Below are positions 43,956 to 54,617 of a stretch of DNA of 64,000 bases, piece by piece. Below the pieces are notes generated by a model. The model was not told the DNA's origin, made no database searches, and saw only the letters and a program-made list of their open reading frames with translations. The DNA comes from Porphyra umbilicalis (taxonomy: Eukaryota > Rhodophyta > Bangiophyceae > Bangiales > Bangiaceae), in contig KV919064.1 of assembly GCA_002049455.2 (NCBI GenBank), forward strand, positions 30,373 through 94,372, given 5' to 3'. The translations under genes were made by a program, and so were the position numbers. Position 1 is the stretch's first letter, and every line of letters starts with the position of its first letter.

Positions 43956-46272
43956 GTGGAGCGCGGACGCGTCACGGGACACGACTCTGACGGCACAGCC
44001 AGCGACATCACCCGTTCATGGTCTATTTACACGTCGCAGGATCAATCTCGAAATATTTTATTAAAGAGGGCGCAAGCGCAACGAACAGCCTCGGCGCGTG
44101 CCACCTCAGAAAGTTGGACCAAAGGAATCTATTTGTGTCAAAAAAACGTAAAGAAGCAACGATGCAAAAGATCCCGTGCAGGAGCGCCACTGTCCCTTGC
44201 AAACCCAGCGCATCCCCGCACGTTTGGCTCGCCACAACCCCCAGCCCTCCCGGTCTGCCGCAACCGCCGGCTGCGGCCGCACCGCCAGCCACGCGGGGCG
44301 GCGGCGTCGCCACTCGCCCAATCGCCTGGGGCCGTCCCCCCCCCCCGGGACACCCCCCCCTCCCCCCGACGCAGAGGCCGCGCGGGTGACAACGGAAAAG
44401 GACGGCAGGCGGCGGGGCGGGCGACGCGGGGGCCCCCCACCGCCCGCCGCTCGCTTGGAAGAAACAGTGAAAGGCACCGCGGCTCGCCCGCCCGCCCGCC
44501 CGCCCGCCCGGGGCACGCGGCCGACCCGACGATCGGGCCCTTATGGACGACATCAGCTGCTGATCACTGCCACGCGCGGGCGCCACCCCCCCCCCGCCGT
44601 TCCCTCGTCTCCCTACTCCCCACCATGCCGCGCCACGCTGTTGCTGCCGCCGGCAGCCATGCGTGCGGAGACGACCACACGCGCGACACGCCCGCCGCCT
44701 GCAACCTCCAAGGCAATGCCGCCGCGCAGCGTGGTCACCCCCCGCTCGCAGGGTCGCCAGCGGCACGCGGCGGCCGCACCACCCCCACGCCGACGGCGGC
44801 GCGGGCGGCGACGGCGGCGTGGGCCAACCAGCATCGACCAGACGCGCGCCTGTGCCGTGGTAGCAGTGCAGATTCATTGCCGTCGCGGCGGTGTGCGGGC
44901 CGCTAGAGGGGGCGCATTGCCACCTACACGGGCGTCATTGCCCACCGTGGCCGCCGCCGCCGCCACAGTCGCCACGCACCCTCGCTGCGGACAAGGCGAC
45001 AACGACGACGGCACCACCACCGCCGCGTGCCGCCACCGTCGCTACCGCCGCGTACGGCCACCGCCGCCGCCTCCGCCGCGTGCCGCCACCGCCGCCGCCG
45101 CCACCGTCCGTCGCGACGCCAGGCGTGCACCCGCCACCCAGACGGGGCGGCGCGGGCCGCCGACCGCCGCCGCGGCGGCGCCACCACACCTCCCCGCCCT
45201 CCCCCCCCCGCCCCACCCCACGGACGCGCACCGACGCCGTCGCGGGCAGCCCGTCATATGGGGAGGCCCCCACACCGCCGCAATGCCGCGACGCGTCGTC
45301 GTGAGCTCGCCAACAGAGGGGAAGAACACGCGAGGCGGCGGCAGCGGCGGCGGCGGCGGCACGGCAAAGGCCCCAACCGCTGCGTGCCGCGTCCCTATCT
45401 GGTAGCAGCGGCGACGTAGCGGTCGTCGACCCGCGCACTCTCGCCATCCCCCATGCCGCCGCTCTCGCAGCCTCGCCACACACGGCAGGCGCGTCCGCCG
45501 CGACGGCTCCGTGTCGAAGCGACGGCGGCGGGCGCGGCGGCGACCGCAGAAATGATCCGCCGCGCCAATGCCGGCCAGTGCCCAACCGCTGGGGTGCGAG
45601 GCGGCAGCTCGAGCGGCCGCTTCCGGCTGTGTGGCCGCGGCGTCTCCGCGCGGCCGTGCCAGCAGTGGCCCACGCAACACGGGGCAGCGTCACCACTGCC
45701 GACACGCGGATGCGGTGCACGCGGCCCCCGCCCCCCGTCCCTCTCCCCCCCCCCCACCGCCAGCGGTGCGTCGCCTCCCGCCCGCCCCTCGAGAGCACCC
45801 TCCGCGGCGGGCGACCGCCGCGGACCCGCCGCCGGTCGTCGGCCACGGCGGCGGCCAATGCCAATGACGACTGCGCGGGCGCCGCCCTCTCTGGGTGCGT
45901 GCGGCGGCTGTGGCCGCGCCCGTGGCGGCCGTCACGCCCGTGCCTGCGCCGACGGCGGTACGCTTCCCGCCGGTGTCAGTGGCGCCGCGGCGGCGGCCGC
46001 CGCCCGTGGCGCTCCGTAGCGCGGCGCCAGTCGACGACGCGACGTCGAAGGCGGCGGCAGCGCCCGCACCGCGCGTCGCTAGCCGACACGCGGTGGTCGC
46101 CCGTTGGCCGCCTCGCTGCGGGGGGGGCACCCGCGCGGCCGCCGCGTCAGCCGAAGGCGTCGTCACGTCGCACCTGGCAAGCGCAGCCGCGTTGGGGGCG
46201 GCGAGTGGCGTGCCATCCATGGAGGGCGGCGGTGGGGGGGGGGGGGGGGGAGTAGGGTGCACTCAAGTTTAG
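43956..46272. other. GC-rich low-complexity block; coding status undecidable
   Basis: Both strands stay open because of GCC/CGG-type simple repeats. The most natural-looking frame is on plus at 45895-46272 (MRAAAVAAPVAAVTPVPAPT, ending in a Gly run). No domain is recognisable and I do not call a gene. Confidence 0.35.
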
Positions 46273-46618
46273 GACACGATGGGAGCAGGGGGGCAGGGGG
46301 GGGGGATGGCGTAGGACGCTGCGTCGCAGAAGGGAGGAGCGCATCACGGGAGCCGCTACGGGAGGGGGCGGGCAAGGGGAGGGAACACCGTAAAGCTGGA
46401 CCATCCTCCAATGCTTCATTGCGCTGGTAGGGTCGTCCCCGCAAAAGCTGGAGAGACCCAAGTCAGCTGTCTGGGCCAATCAAACGCAGAAAAGCGCCTC
46501 TTTGCTACTCCTAGACTCACCTCTTTTTTGGCGGAACGACAATAATGCACTGCAGCATGCACAAAAAGAACGAAAGCACTGTCACACTGACGCAGCACTC
46601 ATCACATTTGATAGAGAC
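46273..46618. other. No gene supported
   Basis: Transition from the GC-rich block to average-GC DNA. Nothing recognised. Confidence 0.45.
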
Positions 46619-46793
46619 GCGCTCAATCTTTGAAAGTCGACATACAGGTGAGGGCACGCACAGGCGGTTTTGGCCATTGTGACCAGTACAGCCGATGACT
46701 CGGCTGAACAATCATCCAAAGAAGCGCTCAATCTCTGAAAGTCATCATACAGGTGAGGGTGCACACAGGCGATTTTGGCCATTGTGACCAGTA
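46619..46793. repeat. 105 bp tandem repeat interrupted by a transposon
   Basis: Unit 1 is 46619-46723 (GCGCTCAATCTTTGAAAGTC...). Unit 2 starts at 46724 and is cut at the TA at 46792. It resumes after the element at 47738 with CAGCCGATGACTCGGCTGAA, identical to the matching part of unit 1. Confidence 0.9.
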
Positions 46794-47735
46794 CAGGGGG
46801 CTGACAAAAGTTTACGATCACCCCCCAAATTTCGACCTCACCGTGTCTCTTCCGCCACTCCGAGCTCAGCAAGGCGGCCTCTTACCCGGGGTTTCTTGGG
46901 CTCTCTGTGCTCTTGGTGACTTGTATGTTCTTCTTGGTCTACCAGAAGGCCATCATCTCTGTTTCCACATGTGAGGAATCGGTACAAAGCCGATACAGCC
47001 TGGTACTGACAATGAGGAGCACTACCACCGACGGGGACTCCTGGAAGAGCTACTCAAGGTGTCTGTCATTTTTCTCATGATACAGTAGGTAAGCGTAAAG
47101 CAGCTGTGTATTTTCTCAGTTTTGTTGGTACCGTCCGTATGGAGCATGTTTTGTTGTGTTCAACTTCTCGCGAAAGGGTTCCAGTGCGCTCTGTGATCCG
47201 GCCGGACCTGACGGCTGGCTGCTGTGCATCTGCATCCTCAGTCTTCTTAGATGAACGAGAATGGGCTGTTTATGACATCTGTCGTGTTTTTTTTGTCAGA
47301 TGAAGAAAGAAGCGTCTCCTTGCATGTCGTGAAGAGAAGAAGCGTCAACAACCCGTGAAAGTGAACGGGATACAACAAAACGTAATCCATACGGACGGTA
47401 CCAACAAAACTTAGAAAATACACAGCTGCTTTACGCTTACCTACTGTATCATGAGAAAAATGACAGACGCCTTGAGTAGCCCTTCCAGGAGTCCCCGTCG
47501 GTGGTAGTGCTCCTCATTGTCAGTACCAGGCTGTATCGGCTTTGTACCGATTCCTCACCTGTGGAAACAGAGATGATGGCCTTCTGGTAGACCAAGAAGA
47601 ACATACAAGTCACCAGGAGCACACAGAGCCCAAGAAACCCCGGGGAAGAGGCCGCCTTGCTGAGCTCGGAGTGGCGGAAGAGACACGGTGAGGTCGAAAT
47701 TTGGGGGGTGATCGTAAACTTTTGTCAGCCCCCTG
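46794..47735. mobile_element. 942 bp non-autonomous element with long TIRs and TA target duplication
   Basis: The terminal inverted repeats are about 350 bp (46794 to about 47146 and about 47389 to 47735), near-identical, starting CAGGGGGCTGACAAAAGTTT. The CAGGGG...CAAAAGTTT start and the flanking TA (46792-46793 and 47736-47737) are typical of Tc1/mariner-type elements. The central 240 bases show weaker inverted similarity and carry no transposase. The uninterrupted tandem unit at 46619-46723 is the empty site GACCAGTACAGCCG, which proves insertion at TA. The element ends 354 bases before the prolyl oligopeptidase start codon. Confidence 0.92.
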
Positions 47736-48088
47736 TACAGCCGATGACTCGGCTGAATATTGATATGTTTGCCTAAATATCGACATATCACCCTAATAAT
47801 CATTCCCACTCGGCCAGTCTTTTGAGCCGAGCGATCGATCAACAGACTTCGCCAGCAGGAACCAAGGAGCCAGCAAGGAGGATTCTTGAGGCTCTCTTTG
47901 GCCTGAGTGGCAGCGGTGCCGTCCTCGCCACCGAGGATCGCACCATACTGCCTACCACCACGTCGCTGTCACTGCAGCTGCTGCGCTGCGGCGCTCGTCG
48001 CTGCTCCATTTTGCGCTCGACCCATCGGGTCAAATCGCCCGCTCTTGCCCACTCAACCCGTTGGGTATCTGCCTTTGTTTGTGCCACG

Positions 48089-50867
48089 ATGGGCGACGCC
48101 GGCACCCGCTTCGCGTACCCGCCGACGCCCAAGTGTGACGTTGTCAACGAGTACCATGGAGAGAAGGTGGCGGACCCTTACCGGTGGCTGGAAGATCCGG
48201 ATGCGGCGGCGACCAAGGAGTGGGTGACAGCACAGAATAAGGTCACCCGTGCTTACCTTGACGAGGCGTCGGGAGATGTGAAAGCGAGTGCGCTGGGGCG
48301 CCTCAAGGAGACCTTTACGTACGACAAGTGGGGCATCCCCTGCCGCCGCGGCGACCACTATTACGTGTGGATGCAGCGGGGTCTCCAAAACCAGTACATC
48401 CTCTACCAGCTGCGCAACGGGCTCGACACGGACGAGGCCGACATGAAGGTGCTTATCGATCCCAACAGCTTGGCTGAGGACGGCACGTCGAGCGTCGATC
48501 AGATGGCCTTCTCCGAAGACGGCCGCTACGTGGCTTATGGGGTTAACGAAGCCGGCTCGGATTGGGCGACCATCTACGTGACCGACACGGAGACTGGGGA
48601 GCGGCTGGCCGAGGACGTGCTCAAGTGGGCCAAGTTCTTTACCATTGCCTGGCGCCACGACGGCAGCGGCTTTTACTACTGCCGCTTTGACGCGCCAGTG
48701 CTCGCCGAAGGGGCTACCGCAGGCACCGAGACGGCGGTCGTGCGGGGCCAGCGGCTGATGTTCCACGCCCTCCGCACCCCACAGGAGGCAGACGAGCTCG
48801 TGCACGCCGAGCCGGACCACCCCAAGCGGCTCTTTGGCGTCGTCATCTCGGACGATGGGCGGTACATCTTCCGCTCAACGGCCGAAGACTGCTCGCCGGT
48901 CAACATGGTGCACTATGCGGATTTGACGTTGTCACCTCCTGCGGGTGGCGTCGGCGCTGTCGAGTGGGTGCCGCTCGTGACAACCCTTGACGCCAGCTTC
49001 GCCTACATTGCCAACGACGGGCCGCGGGTTATCTTTGAGACCAACCTCAACGCACCCCGCTCCCGGATCGTCACCCTCGACTTGTCGACTCAGGGCCTGA
49101 CGGGAGGCCCCGCGTCGTCTCTCCCTCTCGAGGAGCTTATCCCCCAGCACCCCGTCGACGTCCTTTCGTCCGTTGACGCCGTCAATGGGCCGGGCGGTCA
49201 GCTGGTGCTTGTCTACCGGCGGGACGTTCATGACGTGTTGTCCGTCCACTCGGTATCCACCGGGGAACGGCTGGTAGAGATCCCCACCCCAGCGGCAGGC
49301 TGTGTCTCGGTGGCCGCCCGGCGGCGCGACGAGTCTTTCCTTTTCAAGTTTGTGTCCTTCCTCTTCCCGGGCTCCATCTTCCACGTCGACTTGCCATTCC
49401 TCCTCGGTGACAAGGCACCGGTGGCGGCGGCCAAGGGGGGGGTGACGGCGTCGGCGGCGGGTCGGCGGCGGCCACGCCCGGCCTGCGGCTGTGGCGGGAG
49501 ATGACCGTGCCGGGCTTTGAGGCGTCCAGCTACCAGACGGAGCAGGTGTTCTATGCGTCCAAGGACGGAACCAAGATCCCTGCATTTATCGTGCGCCGCC
49601 GCCCGACGGACGGGGTGGCGCCCCCGCCCGAGGAGACGCCGTGCCTGTTGTACGGGTACGTTTGCTGTGGTACCGGAGTTTGGCCTCGACGGTTTCTACC
49701 CGCTCGTTTCCACCTTTGTATGATCACTCTTGGGTTGTTCACCACACTAACGCTTTTCCTTTGTTTTCCGCCTTGAGCGCCTGCGTTCTCCCTTTTTCCT
49801 GCGTCACTCCGATCACGACGGGGTTTTACCTGTGTCTTGTTCTCTCGGTCTCCGCAGCTACGGCGGCTTCATGATTCCGATCATGCCATACTTCTCGACG
49901 TCCTGGCTGATGTGGCTCCAGTGCTTCCGGGGCGTGCTCGTCATTGCCAACATCCGTGGTGGCTCTGAGGTACGTGGTTCGAGCCGGCGCACGCTGTTGT
50001 TCTTTGTCCTTTTGCTCTCTCGTCCTCTTCGGTAACGATTGCTGCCGTACCGGTGTTTGGCCTCAGCGGTCATGCCCCGCTTTTTTCCAGGTTGAATGAT
50101 CACTCTTGGGTCGTTCGCCACACTAACGCTTTTCCTTTGTTTTCCTCCTTGAGCGCCTGCGTTTTCCCTTTTTCCTGCGTCACTCCAACCACGACCGGTT
50201 TTTACCTGTGTCTTGTTCTCTCGGTCTCCCGCAGTATGGCACTGAGTGGCACGAGGGCGGCATCCTTACCCGCAAGCAAAACGTCTTCGATGACTTTGCC
50301 GCCGCTGCCGAGTACCTGACCACCCCCCCCACAGCGGTGACGGTCCCCGGGAAGCTTGCCATCATGGGCGGCAGCAACGGCGGCCTGCTCGTCGGGGCGT
50401 CCATCAACCAGCGTCCTGGCCTGTTTGGCGCGGCGGTCGCGCAGGTGGGCGTCCACGACATGCTCCGCTTCGCGTCCTTCACCATCGGCTCCGCGTGGGC
50501 GTCTGACTATGGGGACGTGACCAACGCTGAGCATTACGCGGCGCTCCGCGCCTACTCCCCACTGCACAACGTGGGGGACCCAGACGCTGGCGGCGTGCCC
50601 TACCCGGCTACGCTGTTGACGACCGGCGACCACGACGACCGGGTGTGTCCGGCGCACAGCCTCAAGTTTGCGGCCGCCCTGCAGGCGGTGGCGGGGGGCT
50701 CTGCGACGCAAGTTGCTTCGGGCCGCCCCCTGCTCATCCGCATCGACACTAACGCGGGGCACGGGATGGGGAAGAGCACGGAGAAGGCGTTGGAGGAGAC
50801 GGCGGACACCTACACCTTCCTGTCCCGCTCCCTCGGCGCCCCGTTCCATCCCCCGGTGTCTTCTTAG
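48089..50867 (+). CDS. PREP: Prolyl oligopeptidase (S9A), three exons
   Basis: A cytosolic serine peptidase that cleaves after Pro in short peptides. Exons 48089-49655, 49858-49969 and 50235-50867; introns GTACGT...CGCAG (202 and 265 bases). The start [15 protein letters not shown] fits the family, because the conserved [15 protein letters not shown] follows at once. The open codons upstream (from 47822) are taken as leader. The beta-propeller occupies residues to about 470 ([32 protein letters not shown]). The hydrolase domain has [14 protein letters not shown], the nucleophile in MGGSNGGLL (Ser about 607), Asp in GDHDDRV (about 694) and His in TNAGHGMG (about 736). In exon 1 the frame changes at a G8 tract (49435-49442), inside the variable linker before [13 protein letters not shown]. 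One extra base restores about 770 residues, somewhat longer than the usual ~710. Convergent with the next gene. Confidence 0.93.
49656..49857 (+). other. PREP intron 1 (source-like copy of a duplicated intron)
   Basis: 202 bases, GTACGT donor and CCGCAG acceptor, splitting a Gly codon (GG+C). It matches the last 203 bases of intron 2 along its whole length, with near-identity in the 3' 135 bases. Confidence 0.9.
49970..50234 (+). other. PREP intron 2 (62 bases plus a full copy of intron 1)
   Basis: 265 bases, GTACGT donor and CCGCAG acceptor, between codons. Bases 50032-50234 begin GTAACGATTGCTG and align to all of intron 1, donor to acceptor. Confidence 0.9.
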
Positions 50868-51285
50868 GGGGGGTGGGCTGTCGACGTCGGGGGCGTGGGC
50901 TGTCGACGTCGGGAGGGTGACACTGGTCTAGGAAGGAGGGGGAAGTGAGAGACCGCGCTGAACTGCCACACATGTGCCCCTCTTCTTCTTGTGGCCGCCG
51001 CCGTTGAGCACCACGCCCGTGTGCACTTGTGTTGGCAGCGTCTGGATTTTTGCCCGCGCCCGCAGCCAGCCATCGGGCACCCCACGTCACGACCCGTACA
51101 AGCGGTGAGCGGCAATGTAGGCAGCCACGGCCGGGTGAAGAAGACCTGGCGGCGGAGGGTGGCCGCTCGCGAGCGCCGCCCTGCGGTCGGTCACAGGTGG
51201 GGGACCGACGGGAGTGGCCGCAGTGCACCAGAGACAGCCGGGACCAGGCGGTTAGCGGGCCACCCAGCGAGAGCACGGATCCCCC
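50868..51285. other. Convergent 3' region; short GC-rich direct repeat
   Basis: GGGCTGTCGACGTCGGG occurs twice just after the PREP stop (50875-50911). No gene is seen before the stop of the next minus-strand gene. Confidence 0.5.
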
Positions 51286-51540
51286 TCATGCCGCCCGACC
51301 CGCCGGCGCCGTGCGGCGGTCCGCCGCGCGCGCGGCCCGCGCGGCCGGCGCCCCCCCCACCGCCCCCCCTACCCCCACCCGTGGCCGCCGCCCCACCCCA
51401 TACCGAACGACCGTCGAGGAGCCGCCGAGCGGCGGCGCGCCGCCCATCCACACCACCCGCCCCGCGTGCGGGGCGAGGAGCGGGCCGCGCAGCAGCCGCG
51501 CCACCGTCGCGCCGCCCGCGTCGGCGGCGGGCGGGGGGGG

Positions 51541-51586
<46 letters not shown>

Positions 51587-52758
51587 GCACCAGTGCCGGC
51601 GCGGGGCGGGGGTAGACGGCCACCGTCGCGACGCGGAGCAGGCGCGTCACCTGCGGGGGGGCGCGGCGCCAGGGGGAAGGGAAAACACCGGCACCCAGGG
51701 GCACGCGCCGAGCGTCCAACCCGGGCGTCAGACGGCCGTCGCGTCGGCGTACACGCCCCACACCGGGCGCCGGTTGGCCCCACCCACGCACGGTCCACCC
51801 CCACGCCGCCGTCACCGTCTGCGGCAGGGGCGCCCCCCCCCCACCCCTGGCGGGTGCCACCCCCCCCCCCCCCCCCCCCCCGCGCGCACGCGCCCCCCCC
51901 CCAGTGTCTCCCGACGGCCCCCCCCCACGCACATTGGCGGGCGGCCACTTGCGCGCATCCCCAAAGTCCCCCACCACGTCGACGCCAAACACGACGACCG
52001 GGCGGAGGGGCACCCCCCCCGCGGCGTCCCGCACGCGGCGCGTCACGCCCGCAACCGCGTCGGCGGTCGGCAGCCGCCCGCCGCCCGCCGCCTCGACGCC
52101 GTCAACGGCGAGCCACGGCACGTCCGCCGCGGCGGCGGTGGCCATGGCCACCCGGTGCGCCGCGCCGGCGGCGGCGGCGGCGGCGGTGGCCGCCTTGGAC
52201 GCCACGTACCCGTCCGAAGCGGGGGAGAGCACCGCCGCATGCACGGGCGTGCCGGCGGCGGTGAAGTGCTCCCGCGCATGCGCTGTGTGTGTGCAGGCGG
52301 GGGTGGATGCCACCGAGGACACAAGGGAGGGGGGGGGGCGTTGTGCAGGAGGCAGGTGGCATGGCAGTGGGAGAGGAGACACCAACACAAGAAAATGAAC
52401 AAGCGGGGGTCCGTTGCCGCGTTAGATGGGGACCCGCACCCACGGCCCAAGCGGACGCCAGCCGCCCGAGACGCACGGTCGCTCAGCCCTCAGAGACGCA
52501 GTGCCCAGAACTCGACCCAAAGACGCCTGCGCCAACCAACGTACCGAGCATGTCCACGTGCGCGGTCGTCAGGGGCGAAAACGAGCCGCACGCAATCAGC
52601 ACCACCCCCGGGCCGACGCACGGGGCGGGCGGGCGCGTCGGGGGCTCCGCAAGGGCGCACCGCAAGGACGCTTCTGCCGCGGCTTGGGCTCGGCACGCCA
52701 AGAGAGGCGAGGGCGTGGGGACCCCCATGGGGGGAGGAGTGGACGGCGCAGCGTCCAT
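51286..52758 (-). CDS. NMNAT: Nicotinamide/nicotinate mononucleotide adenylyltransferase, two exons
   Basis: Makes NAD+ or its deamido form from the mononucleotide and ATP. Exon 1 is 52758-52545 and exon 2 starts at 52282; the intron (262 bases) is GTACGT...CACAG and splits an Ala codon (G+CG). The joined protein reads GSFSPLTTAH (58-67, the nucleotidyltransferase GSFxPxTxxH motif), VDML then AHAREHFTAAG, LSPASDGY (90-97, family LSPVSDxY), WLAVDGVE (128-135), a T at 144 as in the WxxT motif, and VVVFGVDVVGDF (167-178, family LCGADLLxSF). Downstream, C/G tracts (51836-51902, 51533-51541) and a GCC repeat break the frame. LLRVATVAVYPRPAP and, one base shifted, PLGGSSTVVRYGV resemble the ISSTxVR motif. 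The exact C-terminus and stop (51286) are uncertain. It is divergent from the next gene across 400 bases. Confidence 0.75.
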
Positions 52759-53156
52759 CGTGCCGTAGCAGTGGGCGCGCAACGCGGCGGGGGATGGGCC
52801 AGACGCGGTGCCGAGAGGCCCGAGCGAGGATGAACGAGATGGACGAGCAGACACGTGTGTGCGGATCAACGTGCGATCAACAGCCGCGCTCCGCTTGATC
52901 ATCCGCGGCAGCCCGACTGCAGTTAACTCACAAGTATGAGCCGAGCCGTATGAACAATTATATAATTTCATCCCTGCGATCCTGCCTCCACTGTCGAGCC
53001 GCTCCACAAAGCGGGGCTCGCGGGCTCGACCCGGACCCCGCTTGCGACACCAAAGAAGCATCTCCCCCACCGCTTACCGACACCCCGCGACCGTCTGGTG
53101 GCGTCCACGGCGGCGGGCACCCCGGTCGACGGCCGTCCCGCCCACGCCACGCCACC

Positions 53157-54070
53157 ATGTCCCCTCCCCCGGCTTCCGCGCCACGGGCTGCAACGTTTGT
53201 CTCGCCATGGCCGGCGGTCGGCGGCGCCGGGCGGGCGGCCCCGACCGCCGCCCGCACCGTCGTCCCCGCCCACCGGTACGCATTCCTCTGGGGCCGCCGC
53301 CTGCCGACACCCACTGGCCTCGGCGCGGCAGCGGCGGGTGCCCTCCCTCGAGGCTGGCACGTGCGCGCCCCCCCCCCGCCCCTTGCGTGTCGACCCCCCC
53401 CGTCGCCACGGCGGCGCCCGGCGGCGGCCCCGCCGCCGCCGACGGCGCCCCCACCGGCCCTACCACCCGCGTCGTCGTGTCGGTGGAGGTGCCGGCGCCG
53501 CTCCCCGTCGTTGCGGCAGCCTTTCGGGACCTCTCCCGCATGCCCGCCTGGTCCGCGTGCCTCACCTCCGTCACCCGTGACCCCGCCGACCCGTCGGTGA
53601 CGACGTGGGCGTTTGCGTGGCGGGGCGTCAAGCTCAGCTGGCGCGCCGTCGACGCGCCGGGCACCGTCGTGCCGCCCGAGCGGGGCGTGGAGGCCGACGT
53701 GGAGGTGGATGCGGCCGGGGCAGAGCCCGACGATGACGGGCGCCCGATTGTGTGGACGGCCACGACGGGCGTGCGGCACACGGGGGAGGTGACGTTTGCG
53801 GATGTGGGGGGGCGGGGAGGGGGTGCCGACGGCGGCGGCGGTGGCGGCAGCGGCGGTGGTGTGGTGGCGGGTGGCCCGCTGACGCGCCTGACCATGGTCG
53901 TCGACGCGCAGCTGGGGGGCATCCTCGCGGCGGTCGTGTCGTCCACGTCGGCGGGCTCGTGGATTGAGGGGGCGATTGCGGCGGATTTGGCACGCTTCCG
54001 CGCCTACGTCCTCCGCTCGCAGCGGCGGCGGCGGCTGGCGCGGGCGGCGGCGGCCAAGGGGGGGCAGTGA
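53157..54070 (+). CDS. SRPBCC/START-like (polyketide cyclase/COQ10 type) protein with transit-like N-terminus
   Basis: The SRPBCC fold binds hydrophobic ligands; the plastid relatives are called cyclase/dehydrase lipid-transport proteins. The domain reads RVVVSVEVPAPLPVVAAAFR, DLSRMPAWSACLTSVTRD, TTWAFAWRGVKLSWRAVD and a C-terminal helix (AGSWIEGAIAADLARFRAYV), as in the family (W in the PxWxxxL segment, long final helix). A Gly-rich insert (about 40 residues) interrupts the late beta region. The N-terminal peptide from ATG 53157 (MSPPPASAPRAATFVSPWPA) is transit-like but lies in another frame. One extra C in the tract 53368-53377 would join them. It ends in Arg/Ala/Lys (RRRRLARAAAAKGGQ). Ligand and exact role cannot be told from the sequence. 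Confidence 0.7.
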
Positions 54071-54617
54071 CCCCGGCGGTGCGGCGGCCGGTGCGGGCGG
54101 TGTGGGGGAGGTGAAGCGTTGGTGCGCGTGCTGTGGGCATCACCGGGGTGGTATGCGGGGGGGAGAGGGGGCGGGGGACAAGAATGGGATGGGAGCGCAA
54201 CAGGCTGGGCGGGGCGTGTAGGTGGGGCGTGTGACCGCTCGCGGCGCGGCGGCCGCCCCTTGTGTTCTTTTTTTTGCGTCTGTTGTCTCTGTTGGTTGTC
54301 CCGCCCGCGGCACTCGCCTGCCAATCGCCTGTGTGAGGTGGGCGGGTGTTGGAGCAGCCCCCCGCTCCCGTGGGTGACTGCCGGCGGTGACACTGGTGGA
54401 GGTGCGCCGCCCATGCGAGCGCCCACCCGACAGGCTCCTCAGTGCGCCCTTCCAAAAAAACACTTTTTTTTTCACAGCGCACACAGCTTTCTGTGCGCAC
54501 GGCTGCACAGGAGCTCTTCGTCGTGGACGACCGCACGGCGGTTGCCCACGGAGTTGTTCTTAGCCCCCTCCCACCGCCGCCCCGCCCCTCCGTGGTGTCG
54601 ACGCGGCGCCGTCACCC
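54071..54617. other. Convergent 3' region
   Basis: GC-rich spacer between converging stop codons. It holds a T-rich and an A7/T9 stretch near 54453-54470. No gene supported. Confidence 0.5.

Noticed and set aside
47822-48088. In-frame 89-codon N-terminal extension of PREP
   Set aside because: Family homology starts right after the ATG at 48089; the upstream part has no targeting features I trust and is probably leader.
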